A stretch of 64,000 nucleotides of DNA, taken from Herpetosiphon sp042688385. Its GTDB lineage: Bacteria; Chloroflexota; Chloroflexia; Chloroflexales; Herpetosiphonaceae. The position numbers and the translations under genes were made by a program. This document shows, piece after piece, positions 1 through 8,584 of this stretch. The notes beneath the pieces were generated by a model. That model was not told where the DNA came from and ran no database searches. It was given only the letters and a program-made list of their open reading frames with translations. Numbering within the stretch: the first letter of the stretch is position 1; every line of letters begins with the position of its first letter. The stretch is from contig NZ_JBHUPY010000007.1 in the NCBI RefSeq assembly GCF_042688385.1, positions 310,001 through 374,000 on the forward strand. Reading direction: 5' to 3'.

Positions 1-755
1 TCGCAGCTGTCAACGGCATGGCCTTGCATGGCGGCACGATTCCCTACGGTGCAACCTTCTTGGTGTTCAGCGATTATTGCCGCGCCTCGATTCGTTTGGC
101 AGCCTTGATGGGCATTCGCACGATTCAAGTCTTTACCCACGATAGCATTGGCGTTGGCGAAGATGGCCCAACCCACCAACCAATCGAACACATTCCATCG
201 TTGCGGATTATTCCCAATTTGAATGTGATGCGACCTGGTGATGCCAACGAAACCAGCCAAGCCTGGCACGTAGCCGTAACCCACAAAGGCCCAACCTTGC
301 TGGCACTGACTCGCCAAAACTTGCCAACCCTTGATCGCAGCCGCTATGCTTCGGCAGAAGGCGTGGCCCAAGGTGGCTATGTGTTGGCTGATAGCGACGG
401 CCAACCAGAACTGATTATCATTGCCACCGGCTCGGAATTGCAGCATGCGGTTGCTGCCTACGAGCAATTGAGCGGCGAAGGAGTCAAAGTTCGCGTGGTC
501 AGCATGCCATCGACCTTCTTGTTTGATGCGCAGTCGGCGGAATATCGCGAAAGCGTGCTACCCAAGGCTGTGAGCAAACGGATTGCGATTGAAGCTGCCC
601 ATCCAGTCACGTGGTACAAATATGTTGGCACTGAAGGCGATATTATTGGGATTGATCACTTCGGTGCATCAGCACCAATTAATATTTTGATGAAGGAATT
701 TGGCTTTACCGCTGAAAACCTGATTGCCCGCGCCAAGGCCTTATTGGCTAAGTAA
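1..755 (+). CDS. tkt: Transketolase, C-terminal part (5' end outside window)
   Basis: Transketolase moves two-carbon ketol units between sugar phosphates in the non-oxidative pentose phosphate pathway, using thiamine diphosphate. The reading frame is open from base 3 (AAVNGMALHGG...) and has no start in the window, so about 250 C-terminal codons are visible. The fragment shows the family's pyrimidine-binding signature GVGEDGPTHQPIEH near its residue 55, followed by RPGDANE and the C-terminal domain with the IATGSEL and SMPS motifs. It ends at TAA (753-755). rpiB, an enzyme of the same pathway, follows 77 bases downstream on the same strand, so the two probably form one transcription unit that ends at the hairpin at 1287-1330. 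Identification is secure; only the N-terminal two thirds are missing because of the window edge. Confidence 0.97.
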   Translation, partial: AAVNGMALHGGTIPYGATFLVFSDYCRASIRLAALMGIRTIQVFTHDSIGVGEDGPTHQPIEHIPSLRIIPNLNVMRPGDANETSQAWHVAVTHKGPTLLALTRQNLPTLDRSRYASAEGVAQGGYVLADSDGQPELIIIATGSELQHAVAAYEQLSGEGVKVRVVSMPSTFLFDAQSAEYRESVLPKAVSKRIAIEAAHPVTWYKYVGTEGDIIGIDHFGASAPINILMKEFGFTAENLIARAKALLAK

Positions 756-832
756 TCGTTGCTTGATTGAGCATGTGACGCGAAGTACGAGCAATTCGTG
801 CTTCGCGTTGTGCTGTTGAAAGGACATAAATC

Positions 833-1276
833 ATGAAAATTGCGGTCGGAACCGATCATGGTGGCCTGATTTTGAAGCAAGCAGTGATTGAGGCTGTGCA
901 GCGGCTGGGCCATGAAGTGCTCGATTTTGGCACCGATTCGCCAGCCTCGGTCGATTACCCTGATTTTGCGGCTGCGGTTGGCAATGCGGTCGTTAGCGGC
1001 CAAGCTGAACGCGGGATTGCGATTTGTGGCAGTGGCGTTGGTGTGACCGTCGCCGCCAACAAAATTAAAGGCGTGCGGGCATGTTTGTGCCACGACACCT
1101 ACTCGGCGCATCAAGGCGTTGAGCACGATGATTTGAATGTGCTGTGTTTGGGCGGGCGGGTAATTGGCCCAGCCTTGGCCGATGAAATTGTGCAAGCCTT
1201 TTTGAGCGCCAATTTCCACAACGAAGCGCGTTTTACCCGCCGCTTGGATAAAGTGATCGCCCTCGAAAACCAATAG
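833..1276 (+). CDS. rpiB: Ribose-5-phosphate isomerase B
   Basis: This 147-residue protein interconverts ribose 5-phosphate and ribulose 5-phosphate in the cytoplasm. Family motifs are clear: GTDHGG at residues 6-11 (substrate-binding Asp and His), the ICGSGVG loop around residue 65 with the catalytic-base cysteine, and the conserved GVRACLCHD and HDDLNVLCLGGR segments. Length is normal for RpiB/LacAB proteins. The ATG is preceded by AAAGGA about 9 bases upstream. The gene follows transketolase in the same direction, which fits a shared pentose phosphate unit. A 219-residue frame on the opposite strand overlaps the whole gene but has no family features and is treated as a shadow. Confidence 0.96.
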   Translation: MKIAVGTDHGGLILKQAVIEAVQRLGHEVLDFGTDSPASVDYPDFAAAVGNAVVSGQAERGIAICGSGVGVTVAANKIKGVRACLCHDTYSAHQGVEHDDLNVLCLGGRVIGPALADEIVQAFLSANFHNEARFTRRLDKVIALENQ

Positions 1277-1286
1277 ATCGCCAATC

Positions 1287-1330
1287 AAAAAAGCCCCGCC
1301 CTTGGTTTGAATCAAGGGCGGGGCTTTGGG
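1287..1330. terminator. Bidirectional intrinsic terminator after rpiB
   Basis: A perfect 15-bp inverted repeat (1290-1304 pairs with 1313-1327; AAAGCCCCGCCCTTG and its complement) with an 8-base loop. It has A residues on the left and T residues on the right, so it can terminate both rpiB (+) and the convergent protease gene (-). Confidence 0.9.
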
Positions 1331-1347
1331 CTATTCAGCGCAGCGAT

Positions 1348-3954
1348 TTAGTTCTTCATCACTGCTGGCAAGTAGACCAATTCTGGGCCTTCTGGCTCAG
1401 ATTCTTCGGTACAAGCCTTCACGCTGACGTTATCGATCTTCCAGCCATCAGGCCGGCCAACTGAGCTGTCCGAGGCAAGACGGAAGCGGAACATCACGGT
1501 TTCGCCGTCGTAGGCTGCCAAATCAACGACGCTCTTGATCCAGTCTTGTGGGTCGCCACACCAAGCGTCGCGGCCATTGAGTGGATTGGTAGAAGCAGTG
1601 ATTGCGCCATTGTATGGGTCGGTCAACAAGGCAGCGTTAGGAATTTGCTCCCATGCGGAGCCGCCATCGGTTGATACTTCAATCAATGCGCCATCATAAC
1701 AGCCGCCAGCTGTACGATCTTCAAGCGTTTGTGAGTTCCAGAATTGCAGGGTATGGGTCAGACCTTCGGTTAAGGTAATTGCTGGGGTAGTCAGCCATTG
1801 ATCTGATGCTGTGGTCGGATCAATCGCCTTCATCCCTGAAGTGCCACCATAGCCAAATGCACCATGGGCCCAGGTATTGCCAGTGCCACCGCTAACCCAG
1901 TTTGGATTGGTTTCGAAATTTTCTTCGAAGGTAACCACGGTTTCGGTGCCAATTGAACAATCGCCAGGTGCTGCTTCAGTCATAAAGCTGAAGATTGCGC
2001 TATTGGCGCTAACGCCACACGCATTGGCAGCGCGCACGCGCCAGTAGTGTTTGGTGTTGGTGCTCAAAGGAGCGCTGGTCAAGCTGGTCAACTCGGTCGT
2101 GGCCGTGTAAACCAAATTGCTGAAGCCAGCATCGCTAGCAATTTCGAGCACATAGCTATCTGCGCCAGTAGCGCTTGACCAAGTGAAGGTTGGGGTATTG
2201 CTCACATCGGTAGCATTGTTGGCTGGTGCAGTCAAGGTTGGTGCTGCGCTTGGAATGCCAGCCGAGACGCTGAGATCCAAGTCGGCGGTGCGGGTGATGC
2301 TAGCACTATCTGCATGCACCACAACCGTATAATCGCCAGCTGCGGCAGCAGTTACGTTACCAATGGTTAATTGGCTGCTCAAGGTTGGTGAAATCACTGG
2401 GTTTGGCGTAAAGGTTGCGGTTGCGCCAGCAGGCAAATTGCTTGCCGAAAGGTTTACCGGCTCGCTGAAGCCTGAAATCCAGTTTAAGTTAACCGTGGTT
2501 TGGCCCGAAGCTGGGGCACAAACTGCCAAGCTGGCAGGGCTGAGATTCATGGTGAACGCAGGCGAACCACCATTACCATCAAGCACCAACGTACCCGAGT
2601 TGGTTGGGTCAAGCCAATCCTTCAAGCGGCTTGCGCTGGTACCGCCACCATTCCATGATACAGAAACCCGACCATACCAGTCTGATAAATCGTTACCACA
2701 GGCAGCGCCGCCACCATGGAGTTGGCCAACCACGCGATGCTGAGGATCGTACAATGGCGAGCCTGACGAACCACCTTCAGTCGTGCCTAAATCCCAGTCG
2801 ATAACCCGAATGTGGGTGCCATCGCCAGGTACAGCGTTGCTATTGTAGCCGGTGGTTTGGGTAGCTTGGTTTTCAAAGCTGATCCGTTTTTCTTCAACAC
2901 CTGGGTGGTGAATCGCCACAACGCTAGCGAAGTCGCCACTTTGGGCGTTCCAGCCAGTCCAGTATGGTGAGTATTCGGTTGGAACTGCATCATCAAGCTC
3001 AACCAAGGCAAAGTCTGATGGGGCATATTCGGCGCGTAGAATCGCCCCGGTCATGGTTGTGTTAGGCTTGGGCAATGGCGTACCATTTTCAGCCGATCCA
3101 ACCGCGCGACACAGGGTTGATTCGTAGTTCCAATATGTCACCATCGAAGCAGCATTGCCTGAACTGATGCCACAGTGATCGGCGGTCAGGAAGTAGGGCT
3201 TTTGATCTTGGGCGGTGTTATTCACCAACGAACCAGTACATGTGTCAATACCATTCAAGGTATAGGCAGCAACCGCGTTGATTTCTGCGCGCCAGTCGTC
3301 GCCTTGAGGACAAATAACGTCGACATTACACGATCCTGATTTATCGACCAAGAGATCACGCGGAACACCGAAGCCACTAAAGCCACGGTTGATTGCGCTC
3401 AAGGTCAGGTCGGCTGTTGCAAACTCGCCACTATCAGCGCTATATTCGATGATCATTTCATCGCCAGCGACGATTGGAGTCCACAATTGGCCATGATCTT
3501 CGTTATCAGCAGCACCGTATGGCCCAATAACTGAGCGATAATCAGGGCTGTACATAAACAGTTGGCCGCTCTTGGGCAGGTTATAGCGTGTATAGCCAAG
3601 GTTAATCGACAAGGCTTTTGGTGCGCTAATCCGCAAGCGGGCTACAGTACGATTGCCAACGACTTCGATCGTCGATACTTGCTTGATGTCAAGCGAGGTT
3701 TGATAATCTTTGGCAAAACGCATTGGGGTATTGCTTGGGCGTTTGGCTGCATCGGAGCGCTCTTTGGCCACATCCAGTTCTGGCACAGCAATCTGGGCAA
3801 CTGTCGCCAAATCTTTCAAGCCTTGCGCCAATGCCAACGGTCGGTCGGACGTGCTGGCTTGATTTTGCGCAGCAGTAAACGGTACCTTAGCCCCAATTAC
3901 CGATAATAAAACGGTAATCGCAAGTAAAGCAAATAGCCAACGGGATCGAACCAT
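1348..3954 (-). CDS. Secreted lysyl-endopeptidase-like serine protease (S1) with C-terminal Ig/Fn3-like and MAM-like domains
   Basis: An 868-residue exported protease. Residues 1-29 form a signal peptide (RSRW, then a hydrophobic stretch, then AAQ). A propeptide-like region follows, then a trypsin-fold domain resembling Achromobacter/Lysobacter lysyl endopeptidase. Its catalytic triad is visible as TADHC (His near 259), PSDFALVELDD (Asp near 313) and TEGGSSGSPLYD (Ser near 395), with several cysteines that could form disulfides. Residues ~460-560 and ~570-655 look like two immunoglobulin/fibronectin type domains, and ~665-850 like a MAM or jelly-roll domain. The last residues are VYLPAVMKN, a tail also seen on the M4 protease at 23735-26788. 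The start ATG follows CAGGAGG with 7 bases between. A strong promoter lies at 4022-4050. The substrate is unknown; Lys specificity is only inferred from the family. Confidence 0.9.
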   Translation of the reverse strand: MVRSRWLFALLAITVLLSVIGAKVPFTAAQNQASTSDRPLALAQGLKDLATVAQIAVPELDVAKERSDAAKRPSNTPMRFAKDYQTSLDIKQVSTIEVVGNRTVARLRISAPKALSINLGYTRYNLPKSGQLFMYSPDYRSVIGPYGAADNEDHGQLWTPIVAGDEMIIEYSADSGEFATADLTLSAINRGFSGFGVPRDLLVDKSGSCNVDVICPQGDDWRAEINAVAAYTLNGIDTCTGSLVNNTAQDQKPYFLTADHCGISSGNAASMVTYWNYESTLCRAVGSAENGTPLPKPNTTMTGAILRAEYAPSDFALVELDDAVPTEYSPYWTGWNAQSGDFASVVAIHHPGVEEKRISFENQATQTTGYNSNAVPGDGTHIRVIDWDLGTTEGGSSGSPLYDPQHRVVGQLHGGGAACGNDLSDWYGRVSVSWNGGGTSASRLKDWLDPTNSGTLVLDGNGGSPAFTMNLSPASLAVCAPASGQTTVNLNWISGFSEPVNLSASNLPAGATATFTPNPVISPTLSSQLTIGNVTAAAAGDYTVVVHADSASITRTADLDLSVSAGIPSAAPTLTAPANNATDVSNTPTFTWSSATGADSYVLEIASDAGFSNLVYTATTELTSLTSAPLSTNTKHYWRVRAANACGVSANSAIFSFMTEAAPGDCSIGTETVVTFEENFETNPNWVSGGTGNTWAHGAFGYGGTSGMKAIDPTTASDQWLTTPAITLTEGLTHTLQFWNSQTLEDRTAGGCYDGALIEVSTDGGSAWEQIPNAALLTDPYNGAITASTNPLNGRDAWCGDPQDWIKSVVDLAAYDGETVMFRFRLASDSSVGRPDGWKIDNVSVKACTEESEPEGPELVYLPAVMKN

Positions 3955-4021
3955 GCTTTAACCTCCTGAGGTGAGTTCCACACAACACTGAGGGGAATTG
4001 AGAGGATTTGTTAATAAGCTT

Positions 4022-4050
4022 AATATAAAAAGATTTAGCGCATTTGTCAA
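4022..4050 (-). promoter_or_regulatory. Sigma-70-type promoter of the serine protease
   Basis: Read on the minus strand: TTGACA (4050-4045), a 17-base spacer, then TATATT (4027-4022). This is a consensus -35, ideal spacing and a 5/6 -10. The start codon lies about 70 bases downstream, at 3954. Confidence 0.75.
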
Positions 4051-4066
4051 ATTTATTAATTATTGT

Positions 4067-4080
4067 CTTATCGCGATAAG
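4067..4080. promoter_or_regulatory. 14-bp perfect palindrome, candidate operator
   Basis: CTTATCGCGATAAG is its own reverse complement and lies 16 bases upstream of the protease -35 box, in AT-rich DNA. The position suits an activator or repressor site for the protease gene. No regulator is identified. Confidence 0.4.
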
Positions 4081-4186
4081 CCGATATATATTCAATTCGA
4101 CGCTAATTTAATAGATTCAATTTAGCTAGCTAGATGGAGATTCAGATTAATTTAACTGCAATTAAATAACACATGTGGGCAACAAA

Positions 4187-4232
4187 AAAACAGCATTCTT
4201 CAAATAATACACTTTTGTCAGAATGCTGTTTT
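4187..4232 (-). terminator. Terminator of the FAH-family gene
   Basis: A 12-bp perfect stem (AAAACAGCATTC at 4187-4198 with its complement at 4221-4232) around a 22-base loop, followed on the minus strand by a T run (complement of A at 4184-4190). It lies 10 bases beyond the stop of the gene at 4242-5111. Confidence 0.8.
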
Positions 4233-4241
4233 GGTGTGAAA

Positions 4242-5111
4242 TTAACCGGCGACAACCGGATTGCGCAGCATGCCAATGCCCTCAACTTCGGTTTCGAGCA
4301 AATCGCCTGGGCGCAAAAATTCTTGCGGGGTGCGGGCAAAGCCCACGCCAGCAGGAGTGCCAGTTGCAATAATATCGCCTGGCTCAAGGGTCATGCCTTG
4401 CGAGAGCACGCTAATTAAGGTTGGAATATCAAAAATAAGATCGTTGGTATTGGATTCTTGCTTGATCTCGCCATTGACCCGTAAGCGTACAACTAAATTA
4501 TGCGGGTCGGTCAACTCGCTGCTGGTGATAATCCACGGCCCCATTGGGCACGAGCCATCGAGTGCTTTGCCTTTGAAAAATTGCTGGTGGCGGGTTTGCA
4601 AATCGCGGGCCGAAATATCGTTAATCACGGTATAGCCCCAAACATGCTCCATGGCTTGCTCGCGGCTAATGTTTTTGCCAGCTTTGCCGATGATCACACC
4701 CAACTCAACTTCCCAATCAATCCGCTCGGAAACCGCCGGATCGATCACAATTTCGCCGGTTGGACTATTAATAGCGGTTGGTGGTTTGGTAAAAAAAACC
4801 GGATGTTCGGGCATTTTGACTTCGAGGCCTTTGGCTTGCAACGATTCACGGGCATGAGCAGCGTAATTCAAGCCAACACAAAACACATTTTTCAATGGCC
4901 GTGGCAACGGAGCCAATAATTGATCAAGATTGAGCTGAATGCCTGCACGGCTTTGATATTCAGGCAAGGCTGCTTTGACGATTTCTAAGCCAGCATCACC
5001 AGCCTCAATCAGGGCTTGCAGTGATTGATAGCCATCGAGCAACATCACCCGATCGCCGAGCACAATGCCTGGGCGCGGCCCAACCGCTGTTTTGAGCGTT
5101 ACAAATCGCAT
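4242..5111 (-). CDS. Fumarylacetoacetate hydrolase (FAH) family protein
   Basis: A 289-residue cytoplasmic protein of the FAH superfamily, which cleaves or isomerises C-C bonds in beta-keto acids during aromatic catabolism, or acts as an acylpyruvase. Seen here: KNVFCVGLNYAAHARES near residues 73-89; PTAINSPTGEI; the metal-binding acidic cluster DWEVELGVIIGKAG near 130; then GYTVINDISARDLQ, KALDGSCPMGPWI and the C-terminal GDIIATGTPAGVG. These cover the Mg2+ ligands and the conserved Lys and Asp. The ATG is preceded by GGAG 5 bases away. No other aromatic-degradation genes are nearby, so the exact substrate cannot be told; 2-hydroxyhepta-2,4-diene-1,7-dioate isomerase-like annotations are common for such sequences. 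Confidence 0.9.
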   Translation of the reverse strand: MRFVTLKTAVGPRPGIVLGDRVMLLDGYQSLQALIEAGDAGLEIVKAALPEYQSRAGIQLNLDQLLAPLPRPLKNVFCVGLNYAAHARESLQAKGLEVKMPEHPVFFTKPPTAINSPTGEIVIDPAVSERIDWEVELGVIIGKAGKNISREQAMEHVWGYTVINDISARDLQTRHQQFFKGKALDGSCPMGPWIITSSELTDPHNLVVRLRVNGEIKQESNTNDLIFDIPTLISVLSQGMTLEPGDIIATGTPAGVGFARTPQEFLRPGDLLETEVEGIGMLRNPVVAG

Positions 5112-5176
5112 AGTATCTCCGCAATATCGCCATGATAGCGTTTTCGCACCATCGTTTTGGCAAAGAATATGCTTGC

Positions 5177-5182
5177 ATTATA
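5177..5182 (-). promoter_or_regulatory. -10 box upstream of the FAH-family gene
   Basis: TATAAT on the minus strand, 66 bases before the start codon at 5111. No good -35 hexamer is seen at the usual distance (CATCAA at 5200-5205), so this is a tentative promoter. Confidence 0.35.
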
Positions 5183-5207
5183 ACGATATTCGCTTATGTT
5201 GATGAAG

Positions 5208-6452
5208 CTAGCTTGATTCAGGGTTGAGCTTGACGACCAACAAGGTCAAATCGTCAATCGGCGGTGTGCCACTCTGAAAGGCGCGCACATCACCAAGGAT
5301 GGCATCTGCAAGGCCATGGGCTGGTAAACGCCCATAGGCTTGAACTGCTGAAATTAAGCGCTCGCGGCCATAGGTATCGCCAGCAAAATTGCGCGCATCA
5401 CACAAGCCATCGGTATAAAACACCAAGGCATCGCCTAGCTCTAAATCGATGTGCATCTGCTCGAAAAAGGCTTCTTCGGTGATGCCAACGGGCATACCAC
5501 CACCCTCAAGCATGGCAACCCGCCCTTGTTTTGAGCGATAATGCAACGGCCAATCGTGGCCCGCTCGCACATAGCTAAAGCGTCGCCGCGCCAGATCCAA
5601 ATGCGCATAAACCATGGTAATAACTGCTGCATCAAGGTTGGTGGTGCGAATTAATTGATTGAAACGTTCGACCAACGCCAAAGGATCACGCTGATCCATA
5701 CCCAGCAACAGGCCTTTGGCCAGCGCCATCACCAAGGCAGCGCCCGCACCTTTATCGCAGACATCGGCCATCACAATCGAGAGCATGTGCTCGCTAAGTT
5801 GGCGCACCTCGTAGAAATCGCCGCTCATTTCGTAGGCAGGGAAGGTCGCGGCGGCAATGACCACGCCATGCACATTTGGAAAACTGGTAGGAATTAATCG
5901 GCGTTGCAATTCGCGGCCCAACTCCAATTCCCGGGCGGCCCGCGCACGGCGTAACGCCTCTGCTTGGGCTTGTTCCAAGGCAGTGTAGGCATCAGTTAAA
6001 AGCCGATTCTTATGGCGCAAATCTTCCAAACGCCGTTCATCAGAGCGGCGCACATGGGCAGCAACGCGGCGCAACATATTGTAGGCAATCGCGGGGTAGG
6101 TATGCAGCAAGGTTTCAAACGCCGCAATCGGAATCTCCAAGACCTCGCTTTGGACAACCGCAATTGCGCCAGCGGCCCGCGTACCATCAGGCTCCAATAA
6201 ACTAAGCTCGCCGAAAAATGCCCCAACCCCCAACAAACCAAGGGTCGTTTCCTCGGAACTACCTTGCTCGAGCACCAACCGCAAGGTGCCACTCACCACC
6301 ACATAACAGGCATCGCCACGATCACGCTGGTGGAACAACCACGCATCTGCTGGCAAGCCACGAATTCGGGCCTGACCATCGAGCATTTGCAAGCCTTCGA
6401 GCGAAAGGTCAGCAAATAGGGGCACTCGACGTAGGAACTCCATTTGGGACAT
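5208..6452 (-). CDS. Cyclic-nucleotide-binding domain / SpoIIE (RsbU-type) serine phosphatase
   Basis: A 414-residue signalling protein. Residues ~5-125 form a cAMP/cGMP-binding (CRP-like) domain beginning FLRRVPLFADLSLEGLQML, with the phosphate-cassette-like stretch FGELSLLEPDGTRAAG. An alpha-helical, coiled-coil-prone linker (~140-190) follows. A PP2C/SpoIIE domain (~190-410) has SGDFYEV, VMADVCDKGAGAALVM and DALVFYTDGLCDARN carrying the metal-binding aspartates. Such proteins usually dephosphorylate anti-sigma antagonists in partner-switching cascades; no anti-sigma or antagonist gene is beside it. Start choice: the longest frame begins at a GTG at 6458, inside the AGGAGG at 6463-6458. The ATG at 6452 lies 5 bases after that Shine-Dalgarno sequence and is preferred. 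No membrane segment is seen. Confidence 0.9.
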   Translation of the reverse strand: MSQMEFLRRVPLFADLSLEGLQMLDGQARIRGLPADAWLFHQRDRGDACYVVVSGTLRLVLEQGSSEETTLGLLGVGAFFGELSLLEPDGTRAAGAIAVVQSEVLEIPIAAFETLLHTYPAIAYNMLRRVAAHVRRSDERRLEDLRHKNRLLTDAYTALEQAQAEALRRARAARELELGRELQRRLIPTSFPNVHGVVIAAATFPAYEMSGDFYEVRQLSEHMLSIVMADVCDKGAGAALVMALAKGLLLGMDQRDPLALVERFNQLIRTTNLDAAVITMVYAHLDLARRRFSYVRAGHDWPLHYRSKQGRVAMLEGGGMPVGITEEAFFEQMHIDLELGDALVFYTDGLCDARNFAGDTYGRERLISAVQAYGRLPAHGLADAILGDVRAFQSGTPPIDDLTLLVVKLNPESS

Positions 6453-6572
6453 ACCCACCTCCTAGCAACGACCAAAATGCAGCATAGCACGCTCGCTAGC
6501 CTGATGCAAGACAGGCTTGTGCAATGGCTGCGGTACAATATAGCTATACCTGCTTAGTGATGGAGGAAGACC

Positions 6573-7703
6573 ATGCCTCGTCAGCTTTTAACCTATCTTG
6601 ATGCTTGCCTGCCGGATCTGTTGGATGAAATGCGTCAATGGATCGAAATTGAGTCGTTTACCCGTGATATTACGGCGGTTTCTTGGATGGTCAATGTGGT
6701 TGGCGAGCGCTTGAGCAAATTGGGCGCAAGTGTGCGCAAATACAACGGCAAACCCCAAGCCGACCATTTGTTGGCCAGCTGGCCCGGCGAGGGCGAGCCA
6801 ATTCTGATTGTCGGCCATGTTGATACCGTTTATCCCCCAGGCACAATCGATCAATTTCCCTTCCGCATAGATGGTGATGTTGTGCGTGGGCCAGGCGTGA
6901 GCGATATGAAGGGCTGTATTTTGCTGACCTGCGCCGCCTTGCAAGCCTTACGCCATTTTGGGCGCTGGCCAAGCCGCCCCTTGAAATTTTTGATTACCAC
7001 CGATGAAGAAATTGGTAGCCCAACCTCGCGGCGCTATATTGAAGAACAGGCGCGAGGCTGTCGCGCTGCACTGATTATCGAATCGGCGGAAGAGGGCGGC
7101 TGGCTCAAAACATGGCGCAAAAGTGTCAGCATGTATGATTTGGAGATTACTGGCAAGCCGTCGCACGCTGGCGTTGCCCCTGAGCTTGGCATTAGCGCCA
7201 TCCATGAATTAAGTTATCAGATTGGCCAGATTTTACCATTGGCCCGACCTGATATTGGTACGACGATCAATATTGGCAAAATTAGCGGCGGCACTGCTGC
7301 CAATGTGGTTGCTGCCGCAGCTCATTGCACAATTGACGTACGCGCACTCAAAGTTGGCGAGGCCGAACGCGTCGATCAAGCATTGCATCAGCTAGCGCCG
7401 CGCCTCGCTGGGGCCAAATTAAGCTTGGAAGGTGGCGTGAATCGCCCAGCCATGGAACCAACGCCGGCGACGATGGCCTTATATGCAGCTGCCGAGCAGA
7501 TTGCCAAGCAACTCGATTTGCCGATTAAAGCCAGTGGCACTGGCGGCGGCTCGGATGGCAATTTCACCTCGGCGATTGGCGTGCCAACCCTCGATGGCCT
7601 TGGTGGCTGGGGCAGCGATTCGCATAGCTTCGACGAGTGGCTCTCGATCAGTCAATTTGCCCCTCGCGCTGCCTTGTTGGCGCGTTTGATTGAAACGTTG
7701 TAG
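6573..7703 (+). CDS. M20-family zinc peptidase (CPG2/ArgE-like)
   Basis: A 376-residue dinuclear-zinc amidohydrolase, probably cleaving C-terminal or N-acyl amino acids in the cytoplasm. Visible ligands: GHVDTVY (His near 83), GVSDMKG (bridging Asp near 112), TTDEEIGS (catalytic Glu and ligand Glu near 145), IIESAEEG, and SDSHSFDEWL near residue 350 for the last His. A dimerisation (lid) domain lies between about residues 175 and 290. No signal peptide is seen. GGAGGA precedes the ATG with about 6 bases between. It is transcribed away from the phosphatase gene at 5208-6452. Sequence type is closest to carboxypeptidase G2-like M20A enzymes; the substrate cannot be read from the sequence. Confidence 0.9.
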   Translation: MPRQLLTYLDACLPDLLDEMRQWIEIESFTRDITAVSWMVNVVGERLSKLGASVRKYNGKPQADHLLASWPGEGEPILIVGHVDTVYPPGTIDQFPFRIDGDVVRGPGVSDMKGCILLTCAALQALRHFGRWPSRPLKFLITTDEEIGSPTSRRYIEEQARGCRAALIIESAEEGGWLKTWRKSVSMYDLEITGKPSHAGVAPELGISAIHELSYQIGQILPLARPDIGTTINIGKISGGTAANVVAAAAHCTIDVRALKVGEAERVDQALHQLAPRLAGAKLSLEGGVNRPAMEPTPATMALYAAAEQIAKQLDLPIKASGTGGGSDGNFTSAIGVPTLDGLGGWGSDSHSFDEWLSISQFAPRAALLARLIETL

Positions 7704-7732
7704 GTATAAAAGAACATAGAGCATAGAGCGAA

Positions 7733-8100
7733 AGGATGAAGGATGAGGGATGAATTATGAAGTTTAACGCAGAGGCGCAGAGAAGTTGTGGCTCTAGGCT
7801 ATGTGTATTGGTACATGAGGTTAACCACCGCCTGATCCCCTCACCCCAACCCCTCGCCCGTCCGACGGGCGAGGGGCTTTAACGCCGTGGTTCTTGCGCA
7901 ATACGTCAGTAAAAACCAGTGCTCCCCTCGCCCGCGTTCAGTGGGAGAGGGGCTGGGGTGAGGGCATGGATGTCATTGCCAATCCAATGAACCATTACAT
8001 AGAGCCTATAGCCTCACTTCGCGTCCTTCGCGATCTTCGCGGTTTCAGAATCGCCCATCCTAGAGCCTAGAGCCTAGAGCCTCACTTCGTGTCCTTCGTG
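7733..8100. repeat. Gene-free stretch made of dispersed repeats
   Basis: The 419 bases between the M20 and OsmC genes hold no gene. They are a mosaic of words found elsewhere in the window: GAAGGATGAGGGATGAATT (7733-7756), GCAGAGGCGCAGAG (about 7770), the long inverted CCCTCACCCC unit (7837-7965), TAGAGCCTAGAGCC copies (about 8058-8080), and two forms of a CTTCGYGTCCTTCG word. The unit around 7815-8020 matches 43776-43955 almost end to end, flanks included. Confidence 0.75.
7837..7965. repeat. Dispersed CCCTCACCCC inverted repeat, copy 1
   Basis: It begins CCCCTCACCCCAACCCCT and ends AGGGGCTGGGGTGAGGGC, so the two ends pair. Inside are two smaller hairpins (CCCCTCGCCCG/CGGGCGAGGGG and CTCCCCTCGCCC/GGGAGAGGGG). 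Other copies are at 26796, 43795, 49950 and 53029. Confidence 0.85.
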
Positions 8101-8122
8101 GATCATATTCAGGAGCAAAACA

Positions 8123-8584
8123 ATGGCAGGCTACACAGTTAACATCGAATGGGAGCGCAAGGCGGCTTCATTTAGCGACGGCAAGGATAGCCGCGCTCAT
8201 CGTTGGATTTTTGATGGCGGCCAGGTTGTGCCAGGCTCTTCGTCGCCGCATGTCGTGCCGCTGCCCTACTCCGACGAACAGGCGGTGGATCCTGAGGAAG
8301 CCTTTGTGGCCGCCTTATCAAGCTGTCATATGCTCTGGTTTTTATCAATCGTGGCCGAAGCAGGCTTTGTCGTCGATCACTATGCCGATCAGGCGCTGGG
8401 CAAAATGGGCAAAAATAGCGCTGGCAAAATCGTCATGAGCAAAGTAACCTTGCGCCCAAGCATAACCTGGGTCGAGCCAGCACCCAGTGCCGAGCAAATC
8501 GAGTACTTCCATCATCAAGCTCACGATAAATGCTTTCTGGCCAACTCAGTCTATACCGAAATTAGCATCGAACCACAAGCCTAA
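8123..8584 (+). CDS. OsmC/Ohr-family protein
   Basis: A 153-residue member of the OsmC superfamily, thiol-dependent peroxidases that reduce organic hydroperoxides. Two conserved cysteines are present: ALSSCHMLWFL near residue 68 and HDKCFLANS near residue 133, with the Glu of PEEAFVAAL upstream of the first. Length is normal. The ATG follows AGGAG with 8 bases between. Its TAA stop (8582-8584) overlaps the TAG stop of the convergent gene at 8581-9981. It is closer to the general OsmC group than to Ohr, by eye only. Confidence 0.9.
   Translation: MAGYTVNIEWERKAASFSDGKDSRAHRWIFDGGQVVPGSSSPHVVPLPYSDEQAVDPEEAFVAALSSCHMLWFLSIVAEAGFVVDHYADQALGKMGKNSAGKIVMSKVTLRPSITWVEPAPSAEQIEYFHHQAHDKCFLANSVYTEISIEPQA

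Noticed and set aside
656..1315. 219-codon open frame antisense to rpiB
   Set aside because: It lies opposite a certain gene in the phase produced by its codon bias, and the translation shows no family motif.
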